The translations under genes and the position numbers were made by a program. This document shows, piece after piece, positions 26,017 to 34,056 of a stretch of 35,828 nucleotides of DNA. The stretch is taken from the NCBI GenBank assembly GCA_035642125.1, contig DASQSZ010000107.1:1-35828 (forward strand), in the 5' to 3' direction. Below the pieces are notes generated by a model. It was given only the letters and a program-made list of their open reading frames with translations, had not been told where the DNA came from and searched no databases. Within the stretch, counting starts at the first letter, position 1; each line of letters opens with the position of its first letter. This DNA comes from CALAED01 sp937891035. GTDB lineage: Bacteria > Actinomycetota > Actinomycetes > Streptosporangiales > Streptosporangiaceae.

Positions 26017-28190
26017 TCATCGGCCTGGTCGCGACCGGGATCGCGTTCGCGTTCGCCGGCCGCCGCGTGCTGTTCCTCTACCGGCTGGCGCGCAGCGGTC
26101 AGCCGGACCCCCAGCGCATCGCGGACGCCAAGAAGGACGTGCGCGAAGACGTCAGGGGCCAGGTCGTCGAGGTTCTCGGACAGCGCAGGCTGCTCAAGTG
26201 GACCGGGCCGGGGCTCGCGCACTTCTTCGTCATGTGGGCGTTCTTCATCCTGCTCACGGTCTATATCGAGGCGTACGGCGTGTTGTTCTTCGGCCTCGAC
26301 TTCCACATCCCGCTGGTCGGCACGTGGGCCGTACTCGGGTTCTTGCAGGACTTCATCGCGGTCGCCGCGCTGCTCGGCCTGATCGCCTTCGCGATCATCC
26401 GGATCAAAGAATCGCCGAAGCGACTCGATCGCGCCTCCCGCTTCAAGGGCTCGCACCTGAGCGGAGCGTGGCTCATCCTCCTGATGATCTTCAATGTCAT
26501 CTGGACGATGTTCATGTTCCGCGGGGCCGCGGTGGCCACCGGCAACTTCCCGTACGGCGAGGCGGCTTTCGCCTCGCACGCGGTCGGTGACCTGCTCGGC
26601 GGCCTCGGGGAGAGCACCAACGAATGGATCGAGTCGGTCGGCCTGCTGCTGCACATCGGCGTGATGCTGGCCTTCCTCGTCATCGTGCTGAACTCCAAGC
26701 ACCTGCACATCTTCCTGGCGCCGCTCAACGTGATGTTCAAGCGCCGGCCGGACGGCCTCGGTCCCGCGCAGCCGATGAGGAGCAACGGGCAGGTCCTCGA
26801 CTTCGAAGAGGCCGATCCGGACACCGACGTCTTCGGCCGGGGCAAGGTCGAGGACTTCACGTGGAAGGGCTTCCTCGACTTCGCCACCTGCACCGAGTGC
26901 GGGCGGTGCCAGTCGCAGTGCCCGGCGTGGAATACCGGCAAGCCGCTGTCGCCCAAGCTGTTCATCACCGATTTGCGCGACCACGCGCTGGCGAAGGCGC
27001 CGTACATCCTGGCGGGTGCGGGCGGCGCGGATGGAAGCGGCGGCGGGGACGGCGGCAAGAGCGCCGGCGGGGGCGCCGCGGGGGGAGCGGACCGGGAGCC
27101 CGCCACGCTGCCGGCCGACGTCCTGAAGGAGGCCGAGCGCCCGCTGGTCGGCGGGCCCGACGTCGACGGCGTGATCCATCCCGACGTGCTGTGGTCGTGC
27201 ACCAACTGCGGCGCCTGCGTCGAGCAGTGCCCGGTCGACATCGAGCACATCGACCACATCCTCGACATGCGGCGCTACCAGGTGATGATCGAGTCGTCGT
27301 TCCCGTCCGAGGCGGGCGTGATGCTCAAGAACCTCGAGAACAAGGGCAACCCGTGGGGGATGTCGGAGACGAAGCGCGCGGACTGGATCGGCGAGCTGGA
27401 CTTCGAGGTACCCGTCGTCGAGGACAAGCTGCCGGAGGACGTCGAGTACCTGTTCTGGGTGGGCTGCGCGGGCGCGCTGGAGGATCGGGCGAAGCGGACC
27501 ACCAAGGCGATCGCCGAACTGCTGCACATCGCCGGGGTCTCCTTCGCCGTGCTCGGGCCGATGGAGGCCTGCACCGGCGACCCGGCGCGCCGCCTGGGCA
27601 TGGAGTTCGTGTATCAGATGCTCGCCCAGCAGAACGTCGAGACGCTGAACGACGCGGGCGTCCGCAAGATCGTGGCGTCCTGCCCGCACTGCTTCAACAC
27701 CCTCTCCAGGGAGTATCCGCAGATCGGCGGGCACTACGAGGTCGTACACCACACCCAGCTGCTGGCGCGGCTGGTAGACGAAGGCCGGCTCACCCCGATC
27801 ACCCCGATCGAGGAGAACATCACCTACCACGACCCGTGCTTCCTGGGCCGGCACAACAAGGTCTACCGGCAGCCGCGCGACATCATGGCCAAGGTGCCCG
27901 GCGTGACCACCCAGGAGATGCACCGCTGCAAGGACCGCGGGTTCTGCTGCGGCGCGGGCGGCGCGCGGATGTGGATGGAAGAGCGCATCGGCAAGCGCAT
28001 CAATACGGAGCGCGTCGATGAGGCACTTCAGACCGATCCGGATACCGTCTCGACCGCTTGTCCGTTCTGTCTCGTCATGCTGGGCGACGCCATCAACGAG
28101 AAGAAGAACTCGGGCGGTGCCAAGGAGTCGCTCGAGGTGGTGGACGTGGCCCAACTCCTGATCAAGTCGGTCAAGCGCGGAGCCGAGTAG
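26001..28190 (+). CDS. etfD: Membrane Fe-S oxidoreductase with CCG domains, EtfD-like (electron-transfer flavoprotein to quinone)
   Basis: 729 residues. The N-terminal third (about 1-240) has several hydrophobic helices with histidines, like the di-heme gamma subunit of nitrate reductase. Then two 4Fe-4S sites: C297-x2-C300-x2-C303-x3-C307 (CTECGRCQSQCP) and C400-x2-C403-x2-C406-x3-C410 (CTNCGACVEQCP). They are separated by a Gly/Ala-rich spacer (about 335-365). The C-terminal half has two cysteine-rich CCG modules (SCPHCFNTL, CTGD; YHDPCFLGRHNKVYR, CKDRGFCCGAGGARMW, CPFCLVMLGD) of the heterodisulfide-reductase D type. This order is that of mycobacterial EtfD, which passes electrons from acyl-CoA dehydrogenases via ETF to menaquinone. 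TTG 26001 or GTG 26004; both follow GGAAGGAC. Overlaps the hydantoinase gene end by 16 bp. Electron-transfer role is a family inference. Confidence 0.85.
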   Translation: MVLRLIIGLVATGIAFAFAGRRVLFLYRLARSGQPDPQRIADAKKDVREDVRGQVVEVLGQRRLLKWTGPGLAHFFVMWAFFILLTVYIEAYGVLFFGLDFHIPLVGTWAVLGFLQDFIAVAALLGLIAFAIIRIKESPKRLDRASRFKGSHLSGAWLILLMIFNVIWTMFMFRGAAVATGNFPYGEAAFASHAVGDLLGGLGESTNEWIESVGLLLHIGVMLAFLVIVLNSKHLHIFLAPLNVMFKRRPDGLGPAQPMRSNGQVLDFEEADPDTDVFGRGKVEDFTWKGFLDFATCTECGRCQSQCPAWNTGKPLSPKLFITDLRDHALAKAPYILAGAGGADGSGGGDGGKSAGGGAAGGADREPATLPADVLKEAERPLVGGPDVDGVIHPDVLWSCTNCGACVEQCPVDIEHIDHILDMRRYQVMIESSFPSEAGVMLKNLENKGNPWGMSETKRADWIGELDFEVPVVEDKLPEDVEYLFWVGCAGALEDRAKRTTKAIAELLHIAGVSFAVLGPMEACTGDPARRLGMEFVYQMLAQQNVETLNDAGVRKIVASCPHCFNTLSREYPQIGGHYEVVHHTQLLARLVDEGRLTPITPIEENITYHDPCFLGRHNKVYRQPRDIMAKVPGVTTQEMHRCKDRGFCCGAGGARMWMEERIGKRINTERVDEALQTDPDTVSTACPFCLVMLGDAINEKKNSGGAKESLEVVDVAQLLIKSVKRGAE

Positions 28191-28417
28191 GTCATGGGGA
28201 GGTCATGAAATCCCCTCTTCTGGTCACGCAATTGCCTATTTTCGGGCCTTGTATATCTCACTCTAGGTTTATCTGACGGGCCACTGGCAATAGCGCAAAA
28301 GAGGCAGAAGGGGTGTGGCTCACGTACGGTGCGTAACGCCGCGTATCCGATTCGGGTGCTCTAACGAAGTGTTACCGCACTGTACCGAGAAGATGTCATC
28401 TATCTCACACTCGTTGA

Positions 28418-28440
28418 GCCCCGGAGCGACGCTCCGGGGC
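28418..28440 (+). terminator. Strong hairpin in the etfD-ectA gap
   Basis: GCCCCGGAGC-GAC-GCTCCGGGGC: a perfect 10-bp stem, three-base loop. 228 bp after the EtfD stop and about 230 bp before ectA. No T-run follows. It could end the upstream transcript, or fold in the leader of ectA if that starts further up; the sequence does not decide. Confidence 0.5.
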
Positions 28441-28657
28441 GGTTCGACCGAACTCTCCGCCATCGCCTCGCGCCCTCGGCCAGCGGCCCGGAACCGCCGG
28501 CGTCTTTCCAGGTCGTCGGCCCACTCTCCGTTAATTGACGTCCTGCGCGACGACGACATGTAGCTCGAGATCGGGAAAACCGACCATGCATACCCACTCA
28601 GCTAAGAAGCAAACATCAGCGGCGCTATGGCTCAGCCCGGCGCCGAACGGAATTCGC

Positions 28658-28663
28658 TAGGTT
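28658..28663 (+). promoter_or_regulatory. -10-like box directly upstream of the ectA start
   Basis: TAGGTT (TAnnnT) is 8 nt before ATG 28672, close to the spacing seen at the other leaderless genes in this window. There is no Shine-Dalgarno at 28672, so a leaderless ectA message is possible. No -35 is evident. Confidence 0.3.
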
Positions 28664-28671
28664 ACTTGTAC

Positions 28672-29256
28672 ATGTCCGGTGAATACGCCCCGCAACGGAC
28701 CACATCACCCACTGGGCTCGACCGAAAAGTGGGCGCGGCAGCGCGCCTCGCGGCCGATTCCGCCATGGGAGACCAAGGTCCCGGCCTCCTGCTTGAGGCG
28801 CCGGGCGGCGACGACGGGCGTGAGATGTGGCGCATCGCACGCGACACCCAGGTGCTCGACGTCAACTCGCCGTACAGCTACCTGCTGTGGTGCCGCGACT
28901 TCGCGGACAGTTCGGTCGTCGTCCGGGACGGCGATCGCGTCTGCGGCTTCATCACCGGATACATCCGCCCGCGGTCGGCGGTCACGCTGTTCGTGTGGCA
29001 GGTCGCGGTCGACCAGGCGTATCGCGGCCGGGGGCTGGCCAAACGGATGCTCGACTACCTCGGTGACCGCGTGGTCGCCACAGGGGGGCGGTATCTCGAA
29101 GCGACGGTGACTCCGGACAACATCCCGTCCAGCAGGCTGTTCGAAGGATTCGCCCGAGATCGCGGCTGCGCGGTCGAACGCCACACGCTCTTCACCACGG
29201 AACAGTTCCCAAGGGGCCACCAGCCGGAGGTCCTATTCCGCATCGGTCCTCTCTGA
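28672..29256 (+). CDS. ectA: L-2,4-diaminobutyrate acetyltransferase (ectoine synthesis)
   Basis: GNAT-family enzyme acetylating L-2,4-diaminobutyrate at N4 with acetyl-CoA, second step of ectoine synthesis. The diagnostic segment is EMWRIARDTQVLDVNSPYSY followed by LLWCRDFADSSVV (substrate pocket), then the acetyl-CoA loop VDQAYRGRGLAKRML (R/Q-x-x-G-x-G/A) and the SRLFEGFARDRGC end strand. The start is uncertain: ATG 28627, ATG 28672 or ATG 28765 are all in frame and none has a good ribosome-binding site. 28672 (194 residues) is chosen because of the -10-like box at 28658; 28765 gives 163 residues, closer to the length of Streptomyces EctA. The N-terminal 45 residues before it have no family counterpart. 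First gene of the ect-ehu cluster. Confidence 0.93.
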   Translation: MSGEYAPQRTTSPTGLDRKVGAAARLAADSAMGDQGPGLLLEAPGGDDGREMWRIARDTQVLDVNSPYSYLLWCRDFADSSVVVRDGDRVCGFITGYIRPRSAVTLFVWQVAVDQAYRGRGLAKRMLDYLGDRVVATGGRYLEATVTPDNIPSSRLFEGFARDRGCAVERHTLFTTEQFPRGHQPEVLFRIGPL

Positions 29257-29299
29257 AATTTCGATTCCCCGAGAAACCCGCCGAGAACCCCTGAGAACT

Positions 29300-29313
29300 C
29301 CTGCGAAGGCAGG
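29300..29313 (+). other. Small stem-loop in the ectA-ectB spacer
   Basis: CCTGC-GAAG-GCAGG, a 5-bp stem with a tetraloop, 37 bp before the ectB start. It might stabilise or process the message. The stem is short, so this is weak. Confidence 0.3.
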
Positions 29314-29350
29314 TACGAGGCGCACAGCCACGAAAATACGAGGAGATATC

Positions 29351-30610
29351 GTGGACGTATTCGAACGGCTCGAATCAGAGGTACGCAGCTATTGCCGTAA
29401 TTGGCCGACGGTATTCCACACCGCCCAGGGCAGCCGCATACATGATGAGCATGGCCGGACGTTCCTGGATTTCTTCGCCGGGGCCGGGTCGCTGAACTAT
29501 GGACACAACAATCCTCGCCTGAAACGCCAGCTGATGGAGTACCTGGCCGAGGACGCCATCGTGCACAGCCTTGACGTGTACACCACGGCGAAACGCAGGT
29601 TCCTCGAATCCTTCCACGACATCGTGCTGGCGCCACGCGGGCTCGACTACAAGGTGCAATTCCCGGGACCGGCCGGCACCAATGCGGTCGAGGCGGCCTT
29701 GAAACTGGCCCGCAAATACACCGGACGAGAGACGATCGTCAACTTCACCAATGCATTTCACGGTATGACGCTCGGCTCCCTCGCGGTGACCGGGAACTCC
29801 AGCAAAAGAGGCGGGGCCGGTATCGCGTTGCACCACGCGGTGACCATGCCGTACGACAACTACCTGGACGGCGCGACACCCGACTTCATCCTGCTCGAAC
29901 GCATGCTGGAGGACAGCGGAAGCGGGCTCGACAAACCGGCTGCCGCCATCGTTGAAACGGTCCAAGGCGAGGGCGGCCTCAACACCGCGAGCGCCGAATG
30001 GCTGCGCGGCCTCGCCGACCTGTGTACGCGGCACGACCTGCTGCTCATCGTCGACGACGTGCAGATGGGGTGCGGCCGTACGGGGCCGTTCTTCAGCTTC
30101 GAAGAGGCCGGGATCGTGCCTGACATCGTCTGCCTGTCGAAGTCCCTGAGCGGATATGGGCTGCCGATGGCCATCACGCTGCTTCGCCGCGAGCTCGACG
30201 TGTGGGACCCGGGCGAGCACAACGGCACCTTCCGCGGCTTCAACCCGGCGTTCGTGACCGCCACGGCCGCGCTCGAATTCTGGACCGAGGACGGCCTGGA
30301 GAAGGAGACGCTGGCCAAGGGCGAGCAGGTCGAGGCGGCGCTCAAGCAGATCGCCGCCGAGCACGGCGACGCCGGCACCGACATCCGCGGCCGGGGCCTC
30401 GCTCGCGGCATCGCGTTCGAGGACACCGCGCTGGCCGGCAAGGTGTGCGCGGCGGCCTTCGAACGCAACCTGCTGATGGAGACCTCGGGACCGGAGGGCG
30501 AGGTGGTCAAGCTGTTGCCGCCGCTCACCGCCACCAGACAGGAACTGGCGGAAGGCCTGGAGATCCTCGGTGAGTCGGTCGTCGCGGCCCGCGAGTTGCA
30601 GCCGGCCTGA
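29351..30610 (+). CDS. ectB: L-2,4-diaminobutyrate:2-oxoglutarate aminotransferase (ectoine synthesis)
   Basis: PLP enzyme (class III aminotransferase fold) converting L-aspartate 4-semialdehyde plus glutamate into L-2,4-diaminobutyrate, the first committed step. 419 residues, the family length. Motifs: FFAGAGSLNYGHNNPRLK near residue 40, PGPAGTNAVEAALKLARKYT (PLP phosphate loop), NAFHGMTLGSLAVTGN, VETVQGEGGLNTAS, the aspartate of IVDDVQMGCGRTG, and the Schiff-base lysine K264 in CLSKSLSGYGLP. GTG 29351 has AGGAG five nt upstream, an excellent site. It lies 94 bp after ectA. Confidence 0.97.
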   Translation: MDVFERLESEVRSYCRNWPTVFHTAQGSRIHDEHGRTFLDFFAGAGSLNYGHNNPRLKRQLMEYLAEDAIVHSLDVYTTAKRRFLESFHDIVLAPRGLDYKVQFPGPAGTNAVEAALKLARKYTGRETIVNFTNAFHGMTLGSLAVTGNSSKRGGAGIALHHAVTMPYDNYLDGATPDFILLERMLEDSGSGLDKPAAAIVETVQGEGGLNTASAEWLRGLADLCTRHDLLLIVDDVQMGCGRTGPFFSFEEAGIVPDIVCLSKSLSGYGLPMAITLLRRELDVWDPGEHNGTFRGFNPAFVTATAALEFWTEDGLEKETLAKGEQVEAALKQIAAEHGDAGTDIRGRGLARGIAFEDTALAGKVCAAAFERNLLMETSGPEGEVVKLLPPLTATRQELAEGLEILGESVVAARELQPA

Positions 30611-30640
30611 CGGCTCCACGCCGCGGACATCGCAGGGGCC

Positions 30641-30665
30641 CCGGCCGGTCCATCGGATCGGCCGG
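30641..30665 (+). other. 11-bp stem hairpin in the ectB-ectC spacer
   Basis: CCGGCCGGTCC-ATC-GGATCGGCCGG: eleven pairs (ten Watson-Crick and one G-T) around a three-base loop, 31 bp after the ectB stop. Strong enough to act as partial terminator, RNA-processing site or 3' stabiliser. The full spacer is 184 bp, much longer than the other gaps in the cluster except ectA-ectB. Confidence 0.6.
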
Positions 30666-30762
30666 CGCCCGCGCGTTCGCCTGTTTCGTACCGATGTATT
30701 GCCGTGTGCGCGGCTCGTTGGTCGCTCCATCCGCGCCGCCCGTTCGCTGCTGACCACGTTAG

Positions 30763-30778
30763 GTGATCGCTCTATCAC
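30763..30778 (+). promoter_or_regulatory. Inverted repeat GTGAT-N6-ATCAC before ectC
   Basis: A perfect 5-bp inverted repeat with 6-nt spacer ending just before the ectC ribosome-binding site (AAGAGGG at 30782-30788). It could be an operator or a weak stem that limits ribosome access. Together with the TTG start of ectC, it suggests that EctC synthesis is tuned separately. Confidence 0.35.
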
Positions 30779-30794
30779 GAGAAGAGGGTCCACT

Positions 30795-31358
30795 TTGATC
30801 GTCAGAACACTCGATGACATCGTCGGCACCGATCGCGACGTCGAAGCCCCGACCTGGCGCAGCCGCCGGCTGGTGCTCGCCAAGGAAAGGGTCGGCTTCT
30901 CGCTGCACGACACGGTGCTGTACGCGGGCACCAAGACCCGGATGTGGTACGCGAACCACATCGAGGCCGTCTATTGCATCGGCGGCACCGGTGAACTCGT
31001 GAACGAGGAGACCGGTGAAAGGCACGCCATCGCGCCGGGCACCATGTACCTGCTCGACGGGCACGAGCAGCACACGCTAGCCGCGCATACCGAGTTGCGA
31101 ATGGTATGTGTCTTCAACCCGCCCTGCACGGGCCGGGAAGTGCACGACGAAAACGGTGTCTACCCGCTGCTCGCCGAACCCGACGACAGCGCCCCCATCC
31201 CCTCGGCCGCGACGCCCGCGACAGGCACGCCCGCGACAGGCACGCCCGCGTCCGCCGCCAATCCCTCGGCCGCGTCGGCCGATTCTTCGGCCGACGCATC
31301 GGCCGACCTCCCGGCCCCCTCGGCCAACGCGCCGACTGACACGCCGACCAACGCCTGA
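30795..31358 (+). CDS. ectC: L-ectoine synthase with a 57-residue low-complexity C-terminal tail
   Basis: Cupin enzyme cyclising N4-acetyl-L-2,4-diaminobutyrate to ectoine by water loss. From the TTG at 30795 (AAGAGGG 6 nt upstream) it starts (L)IVRTLDDIVGTDRDV, as in the family, and residue numbers agree exactly with the metal ligands known from the Paenibacillus lautus enzyme: E57 (HIEAVY), Y85 (MYLLDGH) and H93 (EQHTL). The catalytic domain ends near residue 130 (NGVYPLLAE). The usual length is about 130 residues, but here 57 more follow, made of Ala, Pro, Thr, Ser and Asp (e.g. ATPATGTPATGTPASA), partly encoded by a 15-bp tandem repeat. The tail looks disordered and should not disturb the cupin core. 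31 bp before ectD. Confidence 0.95.
   Translation: MIVRTLDDIVGTDRDVEAPTWRSRRLVLAKERVGFSLHDTVLYAGTKTRMWYANHIEAVYCIGGTGELVNEETGERHAIAPGTMYLLDGHEQHTLAAHTELRMVCVFNPPCTGREVHDENGVYPLLAEPDDSAPIPSAATPATGTPATGTPASAANPSAASADSSADASADLPAPSANAPTDTPTNA
31215..31250 (+). repeat. 15-bp tandem repeat encoding part of the EctC tail
   Basis: CCCGCGACAGGCACG is present at 31215-31229 and 31230-31244, and the first six bases recur at 31245-31250. It encodes repeated Pro-Ala-Thr-Gly-Thr. Unequal slippage is the likely origin of this part of the tail. Confidence 0.75.
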
Positions 31359-31389
31359 CGACAGTGGCGAATCGGCAAGGAGCCCGCTC

Positions 31390-32286
31390 ATGGCCATTGA
31401 CACCTATCCCACTCGCAAAATCTGGGAACCGACGTTTATCTTCCGGCGTGACCCGGTGGTGTACGGCACGCGGACGGACGGGCCGTTCGGCGCGGCGGAC
31501 CTCGAGGGGTTCGAAAAGAACGGATTCTTGACCCTCGATCGATTGCTGGAGCCGGAGGAGGTCGAGCGCTACCGCACCGAATTGCGCCGGCTGAGCGCGG
31601 ATGCGGCCCTGACCGGCGACGGCCGGCTCGTCGCCGACGAGGAATCGGGGGAGATCCGAACCATCTTCGAGGTGCACCGGCTCAGCGATGTGTTCGCCGA
31701 GTTGGCGAGCGATCCGCGGGTGGTGGAGCCGGTCCGTCAGATCCTCGGATCAGAGGTCTACATCCACCAGAGCAGAGTCAACTACACCCGGGGTTTCAGA
31801 TGTAGGGACTGCTACTGGCACTCGGACTTCGAAACCTGGCACGCTGAGGATGGCATGCCACGGATGCGTTCTGTGAGCGTTTCGATAGCGCTGGCGGACA
31901 ACTTCGTGCACAATGGCGGATTTATGATCATGCCCGGGTCGCACAAGACATTCGTCTGCTGTCTGGGCAAGCGGTCACACCATCGAGACCGACATGCACT
32001 GAAGCCCCAGGAGGTCGGCACTCCCGATGCGGACAGCCTCACGATGCTCGCGGACAAGCATGGCATCGAGCTGTTCACTGGATCGGCGGGAGCGGCGACC
32101 ATCTTCGACAGCAACTGCATGCACGGCTCGAACGGAAACATTACGCCGTTCCCCCGCTCCAATGTGTTTATTGCCTACAACAGCGTTGAGAACACGTGCG
32201 TGGAGCCGTTCGCGGCGTCTGCGCGGCGGCCATCCTTCATCGCGGCGCGTGACTTCACACCGGTGCCGCCGGCGGTAGGTCACTGA
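31390..32286 (+). CDS. ectD: Ectoine 5-hydroxylase
   Basis: Fe(II)/2-oxoglutarate-dependent dioxygenase turning ectoine into (4S,5S)-5-hydroxyectoine. 298 residues, family length. The EctD signature CYWHSDFETWHAEDGMPRMR contains iron ligands H144 and D146; the distal histidine is H245 in FDSNCMHGSNGNITPFPRSN, with the 2-oxoglutarate-binding arginine following. Also present are the N-terminal EPTFIFRRDPVVYG segment, QSRVNYTRGF and FMIMPGSHKTFVCCLG, all diagnostic of EctD rather than of generic PhyH proteins. ATG 31390 has AAGGAG 7 nt upstream. Last biosynthetic gene; the presence of ectD means that hydroxyectoine should accumulate at least under some conditions. Confidence 0.97.
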   Translation: MAIDTYPTRKIWEPTFIFRRDPVVYGTRTDGPFGAADLEGFEKNGFLTLDRLLEPEEVERYRTELRRLSADAALTGDGRLVADEESGEIRTIFEVHRLSDVFAELASDPRVVEPVRQILGSEVYIHQSRVNYTRGFRCRDCYWHSDFETWHAEDGMPRMRSVSVSIALADNFVHNGGFMIMPGSHKTFVCCLGKRSHHRDRHALKPQEVGTPDADSLTMLADKHGIELFTGSAGAATIFDSNCMHGSNGNITPFPRSNVFIAYNSVENTCVEPFAASARRPSFIAARDFTPVPPAVGH

Positions 32287-32355
32287 AAACGCTTCACATT
32301 GGGTAGGAGTAGGGGTCCGGCGGCCAATGGGTACTGATCAAGTGAAGGAGTGAAG

Positions 32356-33270
32356 ATGAATCAGCAGTGGACCCGCCGGGACCTGCTCAAACGAACCGGC
32401 TTCGCGGCGGCCGCCGCCGTCGGCGGCCCGGCGCTGCTCACGTCGTGCGCCAAGACCGAGGAGGCGGGCGGCGGGGGCGGCGCGCTCGACCGCATCAGGA
32501 ATGACGGAAGGGTGAAGGTCGGATTCGCCAACGAGGCGCCATTCGGTTTCCGTGACAAGAGTGGCAACCTGACCGGCGAGGCGCCCGAACTGGCTCGGGC
32601 GATCTTCAAGGCCATGGGCGTCAACCAGATGGAGCCGGTCCTGGCGAAGTCGTTCGACGCGCTCATCCCGGGCCTCGCCGCCCAGCAGTACGACATCATC
32701 GCGGCGGGGATGTTCATCACCCCGGAACGGTGTCAGCAGATCGCCTTCACCAACCCGGACTACTTCGGGTCCAACGCCTTTCTCGTCAAGAAGGGCAACC
32801 CGTCCGGCATCAAGACCTTCGACGAGGTCAAGTCGACCGGCATCAAGCTGGGGGTGCTCGGCGGCGCCGTTGAGAAGGGCTACGCCCAGGCCAGCGGCGT
32901 CGCCGGCAACAAGATCATCACGTTCCCCGACCAGAACGCCGCGTTCCAGGGCATGTTGGCCGATCGGGTCCAAGCGGTCGCGCTGACCTCCGCCTCGCTG
33001 CGCTGGACGCTGTCGCAGAACTATGCCGGCAGACCGCTCGAGGTGACCGAGCCGTTCGTCCCCGTCGTGGAGGGGAAGGAACAGCCGAACTTCGGCGGCT
33101 TCGGCATTCGCAAGGCCGACACCGACCTGCTCAACGCCTTCAACGCGGAGCTGAAGAAGCTCCAGGACGCGAACGGCGTGCTGCCTTTGATCCAGCGGTT
33201 CGGCTTCACGCAGACCGATGTGGAGACGGCCAAGGAGCAGACCGCCGCAAACCTCTGCAAGTCGGCCTGA
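32356..33270 (+). CDS. ehuB: Ectoine/hydroxyectoine-binding lipoprotein of an ABC importer
   Basis: Extracytoplasmic solute-binding protein (family 3, SBP_bac_3) that captures ectoine and hydroxyectoine for the EhuCDA transporter. 304 residues. It starts with a Tat-type signal TRRDLLKRTGFAAAAAVG and ends the signal in a lipobox LLTSC (C31), so it is exported folded and anchored as a lipoprotein. Mature part: DRIRNDGRVKVGFANEAPFG, the typical EhuB start of the first lobe, AQQYDIIAAGMFITPERCQQ, and LGVLGGAVEKGYAQASGVAG. The ATG 32356 lies 5 nt after AAGGAG; an upstream GTG at 32350 overlaps that site. 69 bp after ectD, 21 bp before ehuC. Substrate assignment comes from family and from the ect neighbours. 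Confidence 0.93.
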   Translation: MNQQWTRRDLLKRTGFAAAAAVGGPALLTSCAKTEEAGGGGGALDRIRNDGRVKVGFANEAPFGFRDKSGNLTGEAPELARAIFKAMGVNQMEPVLAKSFDALIPGLAAQQYDIIAAGMFITPERCQQIAFTNPDYFGSNAFLVKKGNPSGIKTFDEVKSTGIKLGVLGGAVEKGYAQASGVAGNKIITFPDQNAAFQGMLADRVQAVALTSASLRWTLSQNYAGRPLEVTEPFVPVVEGKEQPNFGGFGIRKADTDLLNAFNAELKKLQDANGVLPLIQRFGFTQTDVETAKEQTAANLCKSA

Positions 33271-33291
33271 TCCGGGCAGCCTGGACCCGAC

Positions 33292-34056
33292 ATGGCAACG
33301 ATCAATCCCTGTAGCGGGGACCTGCCGGGCACGTTCGGCGACGCGATGCCGTTCATCTGCGACGGCGCCCTGGTCACCGCCCAGGTCACGGTCGGCGGCG
33401 CGGCTCTGGCCATCGTGCTGGCCGCCGTCGCCGGGCTGGCCTCGACGTCGCACGCCTGGCTCGTCAGAGCGGTCGCCCGGGTGTACATGGAGTTCTTCCG
33501 TGGCGCCTCGGTGCTCGTGCAACTGTTCTGGATCTTCTACGCGATGCCGGCGATCACCGGCTATCGCCTCTCACCCATCTTCGCCGGCGTGCTCACCTTG
33601 GGCCTGAACCTGGGGGCGTACGGCTCGGAGGTGGTCCGCGGCGCGATACAAGCTGTTCCCGTGCCGCAACGCGAGGCGGGCATCGCGCTGAACTTCAGCA
33701 CATACCAGCGGATGCGCCGCATCATCCTGCCGCAGGCGTTCGTCGCCATGGTCCCCCCGGGCACCAGCCTGCTGATTGAGCTGCTCAAGGCGACGTCGCT
33801 GGTGTCGGCCATCTCGGTGGCCGACATGACGTACCAGGCGAACGTCACCGTCAGCTCGATCGGCAACCAGTTCACGATCTTCGGCATCGTGATGGTGATC
33901 TACTTCTTGATGGCGCAGGTGATCACCATGGTGATGCGGGTCGTCGAGCGCCGGGCCGCCACGATGGTCGGGCGTGAGACGCCCAAACGGCGACCCCCGC
34001 AGATGGCGTGGACCGACCCGGCACCCACCTCCGCCGGTGGGGGTGGGAAGTCGTGA
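33292..34056 (+). CDS. ehuC: ABC importer permease for ectoines
   Basis: Polytopic inner-membrane permease of the His/Glu/Gln/Arg/opine family (HisM-like, BPD_transp_1). 254 residues, about five membrane helices: FICDGALVTAQVTVGGAALA start, YMEFFRGASVLVQLFWIFY (the conserved RGxPxxxQL region, here RGASVLVQL), and the EAA loop EAGIALNFSTYQRMRRIILP that contacts the ATPase. The C-terminal 30 or so residues are a hydrophilic Arg/Pro tail. The last four bases overlap the start of ehuD (GTGA), so the two permeases are translationally coupled. ATG 33292 has only a weak ribosome-binding site. Confidence 0.92.
   Translation: MATINPCSGDLPGTFGDAMPFICDGALVTAQVTVGGAALAIVLAAVAGLASTSHAWLVRAVARVYMEFFRGASVLVQLFWIFYAMPAITGYRLSPIFAGVLTLGLNLGAYGSEVVRGAIQAVPVPQREAGIALNFSTYQRMRRIILPQAFVAMVPPGTSLLIELLKATSLVSAISVADMTYQANVTVSSIGNQFTIFGIVMVIYFLMAQVITMVMRVVERRAATMVGRETPKRRPPQMAWTDPAPTSAGGGGKS

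Larger units (their letters stand above)
28191..28671. other. About 480-bp AT-richer regulatory region before ectA
   Basis: No gene is supportable. Contents: several short T/A-rich stretches (ATTGCCTATTTTC at 28231-28243, GTATATCT at 28251-28258), an inverted repeat TAAC-GAAGT-GTTA at 28362-28374, the hairpin GCCCCGGAGC/GCTCCGGGGC at 28418-28440, and a -10-like TAGGTT at 28658-28663. It probably carries the EtfD gene terminator and the osmotic/salt-responsive promoter(s) of the ect cluster, but no -35/-10 pair with proper spacing could be singled out. Confidence 0.55.

Noticed and set aside
25836..28154. 772-codon open frame opposite the EtfD-like gene
   Set aside because: Shadow of a gene with intact Fe-S motifs; no recognisable protein character.
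28191..28671. CRISPR, tRNA or riboswitch in the long intergenic region
   Set aside because: No regularly spaced repeats, no cloverleaf with TTCGA arm plus matching acceptor stem, and no recognisable riboswitch core.
32295..32347. CTTCAC...GTGAAG and ATTGG...CCAAT pairs between ectD and ehuB as a regulatory stem
   Set aside because: The arms are 5-6 bp and far apart; this degree of pairing is expected by chance.
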